From NCBI RefSeq assembly GCF_020886695.1, contig NZ_AP024485.1:2365001-2429000 (forward strand): a stretch of 64,000 nucleotides of DNA, written 5' to 3'. The position numbers and the translations under genes are program-made. This DNA is from Pseudodesulfovibrio sediminis. Its GTDB lineage: Bacteria > Desulfobacterota > Desulfovibrionia > Desulfovibrionales > Desulfovibrionaceae. Under the pieces are notes generated by a model, which was not told where the DNA came from, ran no database searches, and saw only the letters and a program-made list of their open reading frames with translations. Shown one piece after another: positions 28,731 through 37,379 of the stretch. The stretch's first letter is position 1, and each line of letters opens with the position of its first letter.

Positions 28731-29612
28731 TTAGTCAACACCCCAGACTTTTTTAACGTGCTCGATAACAGCCTGCATGACAGGGTCCTGGTCGCGCCGT
28801 TTCAGATAGACGAAACTCAATCCGATGGACAGATCGTCAAAGGCGATGGCGTGCACAGGGTTGCCGATGCGGTTGGCGGCCTGGACTTCGTTCTCACGGA
28901 GAAAGGACACGCCTTTACCGGCAGCAACCAGAACGCGGATGACCTCGTCTCCATCCACCTCAAGCTGATTGGTCAGTTTGAAGTTGTGTGACTGGAAAAA
29001 AATATTCACTAGCTTCTGTACGGGATTGTCGGAAGGGTCCATGATCCACGGCAGATCTGCCAGCGCCTCAAGGCCTCCCTCTATTCTGTCTTTCCAGATA
29101 TCGGGTATGGCTACGAAAAATTGCGTGGTTTCCAGAGGGACCGATTGCACATCAGAGTTCCGTGGCTCCCCGAAGATGAATCCGCAATCCAGATACCCGT
29201 CACGGATAGCATCCTGCACCGACGTGGAAGCCCGCTGCTGAAGCTGCAGCGTGACCTTGGGGTGCTCTTCGCTCAGCGAATTGAGCAGTTGTACCACCCG
29301 CAGATAATCGGCGTCGGTGTTCAGCCCCAGCGAAATGTCGCCCACAAGCTCATCGCCCATGTTGCGGGCTTCAAGCTTGAACTCTCTGGCGGCCTGCAAC
29401 ACCTGGTTCGCCTTGATATGCAGCCGCTCACCAGCCTCAGTCAATCGCATGCCCTTGGGGGTTCGAATGAAAAGTTTGGTGTCCAGCTCCTCTTCCAATG
29501 CCTTGATGTGGGCGCTTACGGAAGGCTGGCTGGTGTGCAGCCGCAAGGATGCGCGGGTCAGGTGCTGTTCCTCGGCCACCACGATAAAGGTCTTTAATTG
29601 ATAGAGTTCCAT
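28731..29612 (-). CDS. LysR-family transcriptional regulator (copy 2)
   Basis: 293 residues with the same N-terminal design as copy 1 (MELYQLKTFIVVAEEQHLTR, SQPSVSAHIKALEEELD, IRTPKGMRLTEAG), identical in length but well diverged in the effector domain. AAGGAG precedes its ATG. It converges on copy 1 with a 9-bp gap between stop codons, and is divergent from the small gene at 29788 (175-bp spacer), its likely target. Confidence 0.93.
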   Translation of the reverse strand: MELYQLKTFIVVAEEQHLTRASLRLHTSQPSVSAHIKALEEELDTKLFIRTPKGMRLTEAGERLHIKANQVLQAAREFKLEARNMGDELVGDISLGLNTDADYLRVVQLLNSLSEEHPKVTLQLQQRASTSVQDAIRDGYLDCGFIFGEPRNSDVQSVPLETTQFFVAIPDIWKDRIEGGLEALADLPWIMDPSDNPVQKLVNIFFQSHNFKLTNQLEVDGDEVIRVLVAAGKGVSFLRENEVQAANRIGNPVHAIAFDDLSIGLSFVYLKRRDQDPVMQAVIEHVKKVWGVD

Positions 29613-29787
29613 GCCTGTTATCAGCTCCTTTGATGAACATGATCACCATAGCCGATTAAGAGCAAAATTGCCATCAGAAATACTGAACAAGTGCATCACA
29701 CAAAACAATTGGATTGATTCCACACCCTTCCGTAGATGTGCAGATATGGAATAACGCCCGGTTGGTGGCAAAGAAAGGAGAATAATT

Positions 29788-29952
29788 ATGAGCATGGATA
29801 ACGATACCCGTCTGATGATGATGAACATGCGCAACGGTGCGCAGACCTCCGCTTCTGCACGCGCCCGCAAGACTGCCCGCCGTCCCGTTCGTGTGATGAG
29901 CACTGCGGCCATGGCCAGCTTTGCGCTGACCCTCTTTACCAGAGGCGCATAA
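29788..29952 (+). CDS. 54-residue basic small protein divergent from a LysR gene
   Basis: Strong site AAGGAG 7 bases before the ATG, and a clear terminator at 29991-30047, so it is a self-contained transcription unit. The product is Met- and Arg-rich (MSMDNDTRLMMMNMRNG, then ARARKTARRPVRVMSTAAM) and ends in a short hydrophobic stretch, SFALTLF. Not an obvious toxin or leader peptide. Its tail may align with that of the small protein at 27532-27696 (VRV..TA followed by hydrophobics). Function unknown. Confidence 0.68.
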   Translation: MSMDNDTRLMMMNMRNGAQTSASARARKTARRPVRVMSTAAMASFALTLFTRGA

Positions 29953-29990
29953 ATTTCGGGGCCTTTGTAGCCCTCATTACCAAGCGGGTT

Positions 29991-30047
29991 TGAGCCGTTC
30001 TTGTCTGGATTTTGCATCCTTTCCATCCAGACAAGAGCGGCTCTTTT
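29991..30047 (+). terminator. Terminator of the 54-residue basic protein gene
   Basis: Arms GAGCCG-TCTTGTCTGGAT and ATCCAGACAAGA-CGGCTC (one internal mismatch) with a 14-base loop, followed by TTTT at 30044. Confidence 0.9.
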
Positions 30048-30378
30048 ATTGTCATTGTGACAAGAGATGACGTTACTCAAATTCTGTGAACTGGCGGTAA
30101 GCGAGGGGTGCCAAAGAACACCTGTCGTAAATTGAATAAATAGACAGTATATGGGTATTAATTGTAACACGTTGAAATAATGTAATTAATATATCAATAC
30201 TCAAAGAGTAAGCGGCAGGTTCCCTGTTGCCAATACTCGGAGCGATGCAGTACGTGTTCAAAGAGTGAAAATTTTGCTTGATTTCTTATGTGAGAACTAT
30301 TACTACTTAGCTCGCATTTGATGTCACGAATCGGGTCCGGTTGGACCGAACCAAACATAATTTAAGGAGTGTTGAGAA
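30048..30378. other. 331-bp AT-rich region upstream of rubrerythrin
   Basis: No gene seen. It contains ATTAATTGTA (30157-30166) and TGTAATTAAT (30181-30190), a loose inverted repeat that could bind a regulator such as PerR or Fur; the promoter described next is also here. GGTCC/GGACC (30334-30347) forms a small hairpin in the leader. Confidence 0.45.
30274..30303 (+). promoter_or_regulatory. Putative sigma-70 promoter of the rubrerythrin gene
   Basis: TTGCTT (30274-30279), 18-bp spacer, TATTAC (30298-30303), giving a leader of about 70 bases before the ATG at 30379. Confidence 0.45.
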
Positions 30379-30876
30379 ATGAGTAAGACCACTGAGAATC
30401 TGAAAGCCGCGTTTGCTGGTGAGTCCCAGGCCAATCGTAAATACCTTGCCTTTGCCGAGAAAGCTGACAAAGAGGGCAAGCCCGGTGTTGCCAAGTTGTT
30501 CCGCGCTGCCGCCGCTGCCGAGACCATCCACGCTCACGCCCATCTTCGTCTGCTGAAAGGTGTCGGTTCCACCGAAGAGAACCTCAAGGAAGCCATTGAA
30601 GGCGAAACCTATGAGTTCAAATCCATGTATCCGGAAATGATGGAAGATGCCAAAGCTGAAGGGGAAAATGCCATTCTGCGCTACTTTGGCTTTGCTAATG
30701 AGGCTGAAAAGATTCACGCCGAACTGTATACTGCTGCTCTCGAAGCAGATAACGACACCTTTGCCGATGCCGATTTTTACATTTGTTCCGTTTGCGGTCA
30801 CACCCAGGACGGTGAACCCACTGACAAATGTCCTATTTGCGGTGCCGCTGCCAAGGCGTACACCAAAGTAGATTAA
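30379..30876 (+). CDS. Rubrerythrin-family diiron/rubredoxin protein
   Basis: Peroxide-reducing protein of anaerobes. 165 residues, short for rubrerythrin. The N-terminal four-helix domain has the diiron ligands in GESQANRKY, ETIHAHAH, EGETYEF and EAEKIHAE. The C-terminal rubredoxin-like knuckles are ICSVCGH and KCPICGA. AAGGAG precedes the ATG. Single-gene unit bounded by a terminator. The role in oxidative-stress defence is known for the family and inferred here. Confidence 0.94.
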   Translation: MSKTTENLKAAFAGESQANRKYLAFAEKADKEGKPGVAKLFRAAAAAETIHAHAHLRLLKGVGSTEENLKEAIEGETYEFKSMYPEMMEDAKAEGENAILRYFGFANEAEKIHAELYTAALEADNDTFADADFYICSVCGHTQDGEPTDKCPICGAAAKAYTKVD

Positions 30877-30888
30877 GGCGAGACCACC

Positions 30889-30928
30889 AAAAAAAGGCCC
30901 TGGCTGCATGCAGTCAGGGCCTTTTTTT
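30889..30928. terminator. Bidirectional terminator after rubrerythrin
   Basis: GGCCCTG-CTG / CAG-CAGGGCC around CATG, flanked by seven A on the left and seven T on the right. Confidence 0.93.
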
Positions 30929-31258
30929 GTGGTCTACACGGCTTCCGAGAGCGGCACCCCTTCCGCCTACGCATCGGCACCACTACTCGAAAGCCTCCCG
31001 TCCTCGGCGAGAGGGGAGAGCACGTCGCCACGCTGTGAAGAAAAAAAAATGCCGTTTTCTGATAAGGCAAAGAATATAAGGGTGTCGAATGGGAAGCGTT
31101 TCGCTTTGGTAGTGAATACAACTTGCCAGCTGTATACGAACATGATCCGTGGAGTGACGAAAGGCGAAATTATGTCTGAATACATTCTGCATGAAGGCAA
31201 TATTCCCGCACTCAAATCGCCTAATATATCGAATTATTGGTATAAAAATTCTCACACC

Positions 31259-31365
31259 CCGCGAAGCGGCAACAAAAAGTTTTGGGAAAGAGAGGGATGG
31301 GGAGAAGGGAGAGAAAGTCCTTTTTCAAAAGGGTTTTCTCTCCCTTCTCCCCAGCTGCCGGAGGC
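31259..31365 (-). repeat. Dispersed intergenic palindromic element with 26-bp arms
   Basis: The core 31299-31352 is an inverted repeat with 26-bp arms, all pairing apart from two G-T wobbles, around a 2-base loop; arms begin GGGGAGAAGGGAGAGAAA and the right arm ends CTCTCCCTTCTCCCC. Small hairpins bound the element: CCGCGAAGCGG (31259-31269) and GCTGCCGGAGGC (31354-31365). Related shorter spacers occur at 21394-21453 and 33382-33445. I recall similar sequences in many Desulfovibrio spacers; a MITE- or REP-like element is the best guess. Confidence 0.75.
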
Positions 31366-31451
31366 ATTTTCATACAGCCAATAAACTTGAAAATTTCGGT
31401 GAATTTCCTTACACCGTGTACATCCCGAAAACATATTAGAGGGGGAACCTC

Positions 31452-32729
31452 ATGAAAATTCTGGTTGTTGGTTCTGGTGGTCGTGAGCACGCATTGTGCT
31501 GGAAGCTTTCTCAGAACCCGAAAGTAACGCAAATCATGTGTGCGCCGGGTAACGGCGGCACAGCCCAGGTGGGCGAAAATATAGCGGTCAAGGACGATGA
31601 TATTCCGGCTCTGGTCAAATTGGCCAAAGAGCGCGAAGTCGATCTGGTTGTGGTCGGCCCGGAGTTGCCGTTGGTGCTTGGTCTGGAGAACGCCCTGCGC
31701 CAGGAAGGCATTCCCTGTTTCGGCCCCAATGCGTTTGCGGCCAATCTGGAAGGGTCCAAGGCCTTTTCCAAGAACGTCATGGCGGACGCTGGTGTACCCA
31801 CCGCACCGTTCCGCGTGTTTGACGAATTTGATGAAGCCGTGGCTTTTATCAAGGAAAAGGGCGCTCCCATAGTGGTCAAGGCCGATGGTCTGGCTGCGGG
31901 CAAGGGCGTTGTCGTGGCCACCTCCGAAGAAGAAGCCATTGAGGCCGTGGAAGAGATGATGGTCAAAAAGGCTTTTGGCTCTGCGGGTGACCGCGTGGTC
32001 ATCGAAGAGGCGCTCAAGGGTGAGGAAGCCTCCTTCCTCGCATTTTGCGACGGCACCAACTTTGCCATGCTTCCTTCCAGTCAGGACCACAAGGCCGCCT
32101 ATGAGGGCGATACCGGCCCCAACACCGGCGGCATGGGCGCCTATTCTCCGGCCCCGATCCTGCCCAAGGAAAAGTATGCCGAGACCGCCGAGTTGTGTAT
32201 CAAGCCCATCCTGCGCCACCTGGCTGCCAAGGATGAGCCGTTCAAGGGCGTGCTGTATGCAGGCCTGATGTACACCGATAACGGGCCGAGCGTGCTTGAA
32301 TACAACGTCCGTTTCGGCGACCCCGAATGCCAGCCGTTGCTAATGCGGTTGGAAACCGATCTGCTCGAAATCATGTTTGCCTGCATTGATGGCAAGCTCG
32401 ACGAAATTGATGTGGTCTCCACTCCGCAGACCGCCTGTGGTGTGGTCATTGCGGCTGAAGGATACCCCGGCTCCTATTCCAAGGGCATGGAAGTCACCGG
32501 ACTCGACGCAGCCGATGCCATGGAAGGGGTCAAGGTCTTTCAGGCCGGAACCAAAGTGGACGGCGACAAGATTGTCACTTCCGGTGGCCGCGTGCTCTGT
32601 GTCACCGCACTGGGCGATGATCTGGCCGCGGCACAGAAAAAGGCCTACGAGGCCGTGGACAAGGTTCATTTCGACAAGAGCTTCTACCGCAAGGATATTG
32701 CGGACAAAGGTCTGAAAAGAATAAAATAA
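31452..32729 (+). CDS. purD: Phosphoribosylamine-glycine ligase PurD
   Basis: ATP-grasp enzyme making glycinamide ribonucleotide, second step of purine synthesis. 425 residues, full length. N-terminal MKILVVGSGGREHALCWKL, then VVGPELPLVLGL, KADGLAAGKGVVVA (ATP-grasp), EEALKGEEASFLAFCDG, GDTGPNTGGMGAYSPAP and EYNVRFGDPECQ near the active site. ATG 31452 with GGGGGAA upstream. Grouped with purE 160 bp downstream. Confidence 0.97.
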   Translation: MKILVVGSGGREHALCWKLSQNPKVTQIMCAPGNGGTAQVGENIAVKDDDIPALVKLAKEREVDLVVVGPELPLVLGLENALRQEGIPCFGPNAFAANLEGSKAFSKNVMADAGVPTAPFRVFDEFDEAVAFIKEKGAPIVVKADGLAAGKGVVVATSEEEAIEAVEEMMVKKAFGSAGDRVVIEEALKGEEASFLAFCDGTNFAMLPSSQDHKAAYEGDTGPNTGGMGAYSPAPILPKEKYAETAELCIKPILRHLAAKDEPFKGVLYAGLMYTDNGPSVLEYNVRFGDPECQPLLMRLETDLLEIMFACIDGKLDEIDVVSTPQTACGVVIAAEGYPGSYSKGMEVTGLDAADAMEGVKVFQAGTKVDGDKIVTSGGRVLCVTALGDDLAAAQKKAYEAVDKVHFDKSFYRKDIADKGLKRIK

Positions 32730-32741
32730 TTACCTTCGTTA

Positions 32742-32773
32742 ACCAGGGGACCCTGCACCAAGGGTTTCCTGGT
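32742..32773 (+). terminator. Possible terminator between purD and purE
   Basis: ACCAGG-GG-ACCCT pairs with AGGGT-TT-CCTGGT (two G-T pairs) around a short loop, followed by CCTTTC. A weak T-run makes this uncertain; it may attenuate rather than stop transcription. Confidence 0.45.
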
Positions 32774-32891
32774 CCTTTCAAAGCCTGTTGTCGCGTCGCC
32801 TGACGGGTTGGAGGGAAATCTGTGTTGAGGTGGCGGCGATGGTGTGTGCGCTGAGAAGGCGCGTCACGTTGGTAACATATGAGGGAATGCT

Positions 32892-33374
32892 ATGCCGAAA
32901 GTTGTGATTTTCATGGGGTCTCTCTCTGATGAAGAGAAGATGCGGCCCTGTTCGGATCTGTTGAATGATCTGGGAATTGACCATGTTTTTACCGTGTCCA
33001 GTGCGCACCGTACACCGGAACGGACAGCCCGACTCGTCAAGGAATATGAAGCGGACGGTTGTCAGGTGTTCATTTGTGCCGCCGGACTGGCCGCACATCT
33101 GGCCGGGGCCGTGGCGGCCAAGACGACAAAACCCGTACTGGGTGTGCCGCTGACTGCTTCCTCGCTGGGCGGCATGGACGCCATGCTCGCCACTGTCCAG
33201 ATGCCTCCGGGCTTCCCGGTCGGCACGCTGGCACTCGATAAGGTCGGCGCCAAAAACGCTGCCTGGTTCGCAGCACAGATTCTCGCACTCCACGACGCCA
33301 CTCTGGCCGAAAAAATCCAACAGGCCAGAGACGGCTTCAAGGAATCAGTAGAAAAAGCCGCGGCCAGCCTGTAA
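32892..33374 (+). CDS. purE: N5-carboxyaminoimidazole ribonucleotide mutase PurE (class I)
   Basis: Moves the carboxyl group from N5-CAIR to CAIR in purine synthesis. 160 residues with [13 protein letters not shown], the catalytic [49 protein letters not shown] and [12 protein letters not shown]. Standard length. The spacer after it carries a repeat-family hairpin. Confidence 0.96.
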   Translation: MPKVVIFMGSLSDEEKMRPCSDLLNDLGIDHVFTVSSAHRTPERTARLVKEYEADGCQVFICAAGLAAHLAGAVAAKTTKPVLGVPLTASSLGGMDAMLATVQMPPGFPVGTLALDKVGAKNAAWFAAQILALHDATLAEKIQQARDGFKESVEKAAASL

Positions 33375-33381
33375 AGGCGGG

Positions 33382-33445
33382 GTCTGCGGCATCTGGGGGA
33401 AGGGAGAGAATAGTGCCTGGAAAAGGTGCCTTTTTCTTCCCCCAG
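33382..33445 (+). repeat. Repeat-family hairpin spacer downstream of purE
   Basis: Starts GTCTGCGGCATCTGGGGGAA, then GGGAGAGAA; CTGGGGGAAG (33393-33402) pairs with CTTCCCCCAG (33436-33445). The left part matches the reverse complement of the element at 31259-31365. May double as the purE terminator although the T-run is inside the loop side. Confidence 0.6.
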
Positions 33446-33623
33446 TCATATTTATTCCCGTATTTTCAGTACGTTTATGACGCAAGTCGGCAGTGGGATT
33501 CCTGCGCTTCCCGGTCTTCCCGGTCTTGGGCGGTGTCAGGGCTGTGTTGTTTGCTGCGGCAGGCATTGTTGCGAGACTTGCCGCAGATAGGGCTTTCGCG
33601 TATTGAGTTGAAGATAGGACATC

Positions 33624-34139
33624 ATGACGAAATCCAAGAGTAATACGGCTGTTCCGGTCTTTCGATCCGGCAAGGAATCCCGGCGATTCGTGCGGAATCT
33701 GATCTGGATTCTTGTGCTGTGTTCTTTGGCCATGACTGGTCAGGGGTTACGTTATTATTTTAATTATTCTCAGTTGATACAGATACGGAACGAAACCGAA
33801 AAGCTGTATAAATCCGTGCTGGGACCGGATATCGGCGGTTCACCGTTTGGTCGGTTGCAGTTCGAGCAGGGCAAATTGATGGCCGCTCGTCGGGTCGGAC
33901 TCGATCCATTGAGCGTGCTGGCGGCCTTGAGCCGTCCCGAGGCCCAAAGCCTCAAGCTGGACGGACTCAGCCTGACCGGCATGTCAGGGATGGCTCGCGG
34001 TGTCATGGGGGCAGGGCAGGAGGCGTTTGATGCCTATTTCAGCTCACTTTCCGACGACGATCAGTATCTTTTCAGACTGAATCGGAGCGAGGAAGGGCCG
34101 GACGGTGTTGTTTTCAGTCTGATTGTGGAGCCGAGATAA
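33624..34139 (+). CDS. Putative type II secretion GspL-like C-terminal/PilN-like membrane protein
   Basis: 171 residues: a basic cytoplasmic tail (1-25), one membrane helix (about 26-46, LIWILVLCSLAMTGQGL), then a periplasmic domain beginning with a short coiled segment. This topology and the following two genes resemble the GspL C-terminal part followed by GspM and GspN of type II secretion systems. There is no actin-like cytoplasmic GspL domain. ATG 33624 with AGGAC before it. Assignment is by topology and neighbourhood, not by strong motif. Confidence 0.55.
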   Translation: MTKSKSNTAVPVFRSGKESRRFVRNLIWILVLCSLAMTGQGLRYYFNYSQLIQIRNETEKLYKSVLGPDIGGSPFGRLQFEQGKLMAARRVGLDPLSVLAALSRPEAQSLKLDGLSLTGMSGMARGVMGAGQEAFDAYFSSLSDDDQYLFRLNRSEEGPDGVVFSLIVEPR

Positions 34140-34140
34140 C

Positions 34141-34638
34141 ATGGCCGGAAAACGACTTGCATATCCTTGGAGCTCCTGGCCTCCGACTACGCAGCAGCGG
34201 TTTTTCAAGCTGGTCCTGAGTGGTACGGCGACCGCGTTTTTTGCTGTTTTTGTCGGTGTGTATCTGTTCACAGGCACACTGGATCAACAGATCAAGGCAG
34301 AAAAGGCGCAGTACAGTCGCGTGGTGCCGATTGTTCAGGAAATCAATATGCTTCATGCCCGTCAGGGCGATCTGGCCCACCTTTCGGTCGAAGAGGCCAC
34401 CCGTCGTATTCTGGATGACCATGCGCTGACGGAACACACGATATCGTTCCATGAGACCCGCATTTCCGAGACAATGTTGGGAGAAGAGATGACCATGACC
34501 GGCCTGACATTGGTCATGGTGACGGATTTTCTGAAGGCCATTCGTGATCGGGCGAGCCTGCAGACGCCTGAATTCGCATTGACCCGCAACCCTGACGATC
34601 CGCGTCTGGCAGACGTGCATCTGGTTCTGGTGCGGTAA
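34141..34638 (+). CDS. Putative type II secretion GspM-like protein
   Basis: 165 residues from the ATG at 34141, one base after the previous stop. Short cytoplasmic start, one membrane helix (about 25-45, LVLSGTATAFFAVFVGVYLF), a coiled-coil region and a ferredoxin-like periplasmic domain ending LADVHLVLVR. GspM/PilO proteins share this plan. It would form the inner-membrane platform with GspL. Its stop is 5 bases before the next ATG. Confidence 0.55.
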   Translation: MAGKRLAYPWSSWPPTTQQRFFKLVLSGTATAFFAVFVGVYLFTGTLDQQIKAEKAQYSRVVPIVQEINMLHARQGDLAHLSVEEATRRILDDHALTEHTISFHETRISETMLGEEMTMTGLTLVMVTDFLKAIRDRASLQTPEFALTRNPDDPRLADVHLVLVR

Positions 34639-34642
34639 AGCC

Positions 34643-35389
34643 ATGGCATACACCAACCCTGTACACTCAACGCTTCCGGGGCGCATCCTGGCCCGCCTCC
34701 TGCTTATCAGCGTGGGCTTTGTACTCGGCCTTGCCCTGTTTACGCCGTGGCACAAGATCTGGGCTTCGGCGTTGACCAAGGTGGACGAAGGGCTGCCCAC
34801 GGTCGGCCTGACCTGGGGAGAAATCGACCACGACGGCCCGCTCGGGTTCCGTGTGCATGATTTCAAGATCACCGTGGCGCAGACACCGGGGTATCTGCAC
34901 TTCAAGCAGGCGTTCGTGTCCATCGGCATTTCGCCGTTGGCCAAGGTGCGCCTCGATACCGGCGGCCCCCAATGTATGCTGGAATTGTTTTCCAACGGCG
35001 TCTTTGAGTTTGAGGGCGATCTCAACCTGACCTACCTGCTCGGATACAGTGACTTCAAGGGCATACTGCACGCGGCAGGCAGCCTGTTCATGCCCCAGGG
35101 CGCCATTCTTCCGAAAGACGGTTGGGTGGATGTTCGCACGCCGCTGCTCATTCTTCCTGGTGAAAAACCGGTGGAGGACCTCGCTTTCACCGCCTCCATT
35201 ACGAATGAAAAAATGGACATCCGCGACTTTTCCATCCGCCTTCCCATTACCTACAAGTCCGTGGGCAAAGGGGTCATTGATCCCTCTGATCTCTTCCGCA
35301 CCACCTTTGACCTCAACGGCGAAATGACCATTGGGCGGGAAGTTTTTCCCTATGATGTCAAAGGCACGTTGGCTGACGCCATCTGGTAG
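34643..35389 (+). CDS. Putative type II secretion GspN-like protein
   Basis: 248 residues: a membrane helix near 13-35 (ILARLLLISVGFVLGLALF), then a beta-rich periplasmic domain with VGLTWGEIDHDGPLGFRVHD, resembling the GspN/AsmA-like family. Last gene of the trio, which is separated here from any other secretion genes. The following gene, ftsE, starts 177 bp later and is probably a separate unit. Confidence 0.55.
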   Translation: MAYTNPVHSTLPGRILARLLLISVGFVLGLALFTPWHKIWASALTKVDEGLPTVGLTWGEIDHDGPLGFRVHDFKITVAQTPGYLHFKQAFVSIGISPLAKVRLDTGGPQCMLELFSNGVFEFEGDLNLTYLLGYSDFKGILHAAGSLFMPQGAILPKDGWVDVRTPLLILPGEKPVEDLAFTASITNEKMDIRDFSIRLPITYKSVGKGVIDPSDLFRTTFDLNGEMTIGREVFPYDVKGTLADAIW

Positions 35390-35565
35390 CTTACGCCTTG
35401 AAATAATACAGGAAATCTCTTTTGTCGTTGTCAGCCATGCCTGGTTTTCCTGAAAATTGTCTGTAGCAGATGCGGTGATTGTCCGTTTTCCTATTCACAG
35501 GGTGGGAATGGGAAGCTCAGGCATCATCCTTGCCATATTCTTTCAGGGCAGGTACATTGTGCGCC

Positions 35566-36330
35566 ATGATGGTCAACGTGGAGCGAGTCTCACATAATTT
35601 CGGCTCATATTGGGCACTCAAGGATGTCTCGTTCAGCCTGAAAAAGGGCCAGTTCCTGTTCCTGACCGGACATTCCGGGGCAGGCAAGACAACCCTGCTC
35701 AGACTGCTCTACGGCGCACTGCCGGTTTTGCGTGGCCGTGCTTCCGTGGCCGGATATCAACTCAATAAACTGAAGAAGCGGAACATCCCGCAACTGCGGC
35801 GCAAGGTTGGCGTGGTCTTTCAGGATTTCAAGATCCTGCCCAATCGGACAGTGTTCGATAACGTGGCCCTGGCCCTTGAAGTGCGGGGGATGCCGCGGAC
35901 CCATCTGGAACGCCGCGTTCGGGCCATTATTCGGGCCATGGGGCTTGATTCCAAGAGCTATTCCCTGTGCGAACGGCTGTCCGGCGGCGAGCAGCAGCGT
36001 GTGGCCATTGCCCGGTCCATGGTGGCCAATCCCGAACTGATCCTGGCAGATGAGCCCACCGGCAACCTTGATGTTGATCTGACCATGCACCTCATGGAAA
36101 TTTTCAAGCAGTTTCACACCTATGGCACGTCGGTCATCATGGCGACCCACTCCAGGGAAGTACTGGAGTGCGTGCCCAATGCACGGATCATTCACCTTGA
36201 GGACGGGCGCATTGTCTCTGATACCGACAACCGGGACACGCTTGATGGTGACCCGCTGATAACCGGATTGGATGGTGGCTCCGAGGATGATTCCAAAGAA
36301 ACGTCCATATTCGACGAGGTGGGGCTGTGA
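35566..36330 (+). CDS. ftsE: Cell-division ABC-transporter ATPase FtsE
   Basis: 254 residues from the ATG at 35566 (a second ATG at 35569). It has Walker [17 protein letters not shown], the Q-loop in [22 protein letters not shown], the signature [16 protein letters not shown] and Walker [12 protein letters not shown], then the H-loop ATHSRE. With FtsX it controls septal peptidoglycan hydrolases. The upstream frame extension lacks conserved residues. The 40-residue tail after the ATPase core is acidic. Stop codon overlaps ftsX (GTGA). Confidence 0.92.
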   Translation: MMVNVERVSHNFGSYWALKDVSFSLKKGQFLFLTGHSGAGKTTLLRLLYGALPVLRGRASVAGYQLNKLKKRNIPQLRRKVGVVFQDFKILPNRTVFDNVALALEVRGMPRTHLERRVRAIIRAMGLDSKSYSLCERLSGGEQQRVAIARSMVANPELILADEPTGNLDVDLTMHLMEIFKQFHTYGTSVIMATHSREVLECVPNARIIHLEDGRIVSDTDNRDTLDGDPLITGLDGGSEDDSKETSIFDEVGL

Positions 36331-37205
36331 TCGGTCAGTTCTTCAGACTTTCCCTGCGCGGCGTGGCCGACCTGCGGCTGCACCCCTTTGCCCAACTGCT
36401 TACGCTGGTGGCCGTTGCCATGGTCACTCTGCTGACCGGCCTGATCCTTTTGGGGCTGCATAACGTCAACCTCGAACTGTTGAAGTCCCGAGGCGAAGTG
36501 GAATTTCAGGTGTATTGGAAAACCGGCCTGGAAGAATCCGTGGTGCTGGCTGACTGGGAAGCCATCAACAAGCTTGAGCACCTGACGAAATTCAAGACAT
36601 TCACTCCCAAGAGCGCCCTGACCGAGCTTGCCTCCACACTGGGCGAAAAGGGCGACTTCTCCTGGCTGGCCGAAAACAACCCGTTGCCGTATTCCGGTCT
36701 GGCCACATTTGCCGTGCCGCCCGAAGCGCAGAGCGATGGATGGGCGGCCAGACTGTTGACCCGTATCAAATCCATGCCCGGCGTGGACAAGGTCAACTAC
36801 ACCCCGTTTCAGGCTGATCTGGCCCAGGGATGGATGACTCTTTCCCGCATGGTCATCTGGCCTGTGCTCGGCTTCCTCGCGCTCATTATCTCACTGGTCG
36901 TGCACAACACCATCAAGCTCTCACTGCTCACCCGGATGGACGAGGTGGAAATCCTTTCACTGGTCGGGGCACGCCCCAGCTATATCCGCTGGCCGTTGCT
37001 CACCGGCGGTTTCATTCAGGGCGTACTCGGTTCGGGCGCTGGTATAGGTCTTGTCATACTGGTGCATTCGTTCATTGCCGAGGCCTTTAATTTCGCACCG
37101 TTCTACATCGAAATCCACTTCATGCCCATTCAGCAACTCCTCATACTCGGCGGAGCCGTGACATTCGTGTCAGTGATCTCCAGTTGGGTGGCGGTCAAAG
37201 CCTAG
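36327..37205 (+). CDS. ftsX: Cell-division membrane protein FtsX
   Basis: 292 residues from the GTG at 36327. Four membrane segments: about 24-46, and three near the C-terminus (about 170-195, 225-250 and 262-285). The large extracytoplasmic loop after the first helix (about 50-165) matches the FtsX domain that recruits hydrolase activators. LTRMDEVEILSLVGA is the family's coupling-helix region. Paired and coupled with ftsE. Confidence 0.9.
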   Translation: MIGQFFRLSLRGVADLRLHPFAQLLTLVAVAMVTLLTGLILLGLHNVNLELLKSRGEVEFQVYWKTGLEESVVLADWEAINKLEHLTKFKTFTPKSALTELASTLGEKGDFSWLAENNPLPYSGLATFAVPPEAQSDGWAARLLTRIKSMPGVDKVNYTPFQADLAQGWMTLSRMVIWPVLGFLALIISLVVHNTIKLSLLTRMDEVEILSLVGARPSYIRWPLLTGGFIQGVLGSGAGIGLVILVHSFIAEAFNFAPFYIEIHFMPIQQLLILGGAVTFVSVISSWVAVKA

Positions 37206-37379
37206 CGCACGCTACACGGCGTCTGGGAGGCCTCTGGCAGTCCTTGCGCCTCCTTTGGCGACTCTCACCCGCAAGCAAGGCCGAGAGCCTGAAAAACCCC
37301 AGCCAACTATTTCTCCACTCCACATTGCGCAGCGGCGAGATAACGTTGAGGAAAAGAAAGGGGGTGGGCGCTGGGGCAT

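Larger units (their letters stand above)
30877..31451. other. 575-bp region without a supported gene, holding a terminator and a repeat element
   Basis: Apart from the terminator at 30889-30928 and the hairpin repeat at 31259-31365, the sequence has no convincing gene. A plus-strand frame crosses the repeat and lacks family pattern or ribosome binding site. The purD leader occupies the last 80 bp. Confidence 0.55.

Noticed and set aside
30908-31384. 158-codon plus-strand frame after rubrerythrin
   Set aside because: Starts inside a terminator and ends in the hairpin repeat; no family pattern.
33477-33590. 37-codon Cys-rich open frame (seven Cys, with CC and CxxC spacing) upstream of the GspL-like gene
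   Set aside because: No ribosome binding site, collagen-like PGLPGLG run from a repetitive DNA stretch, and it overlaps no conserved context; likely chance.
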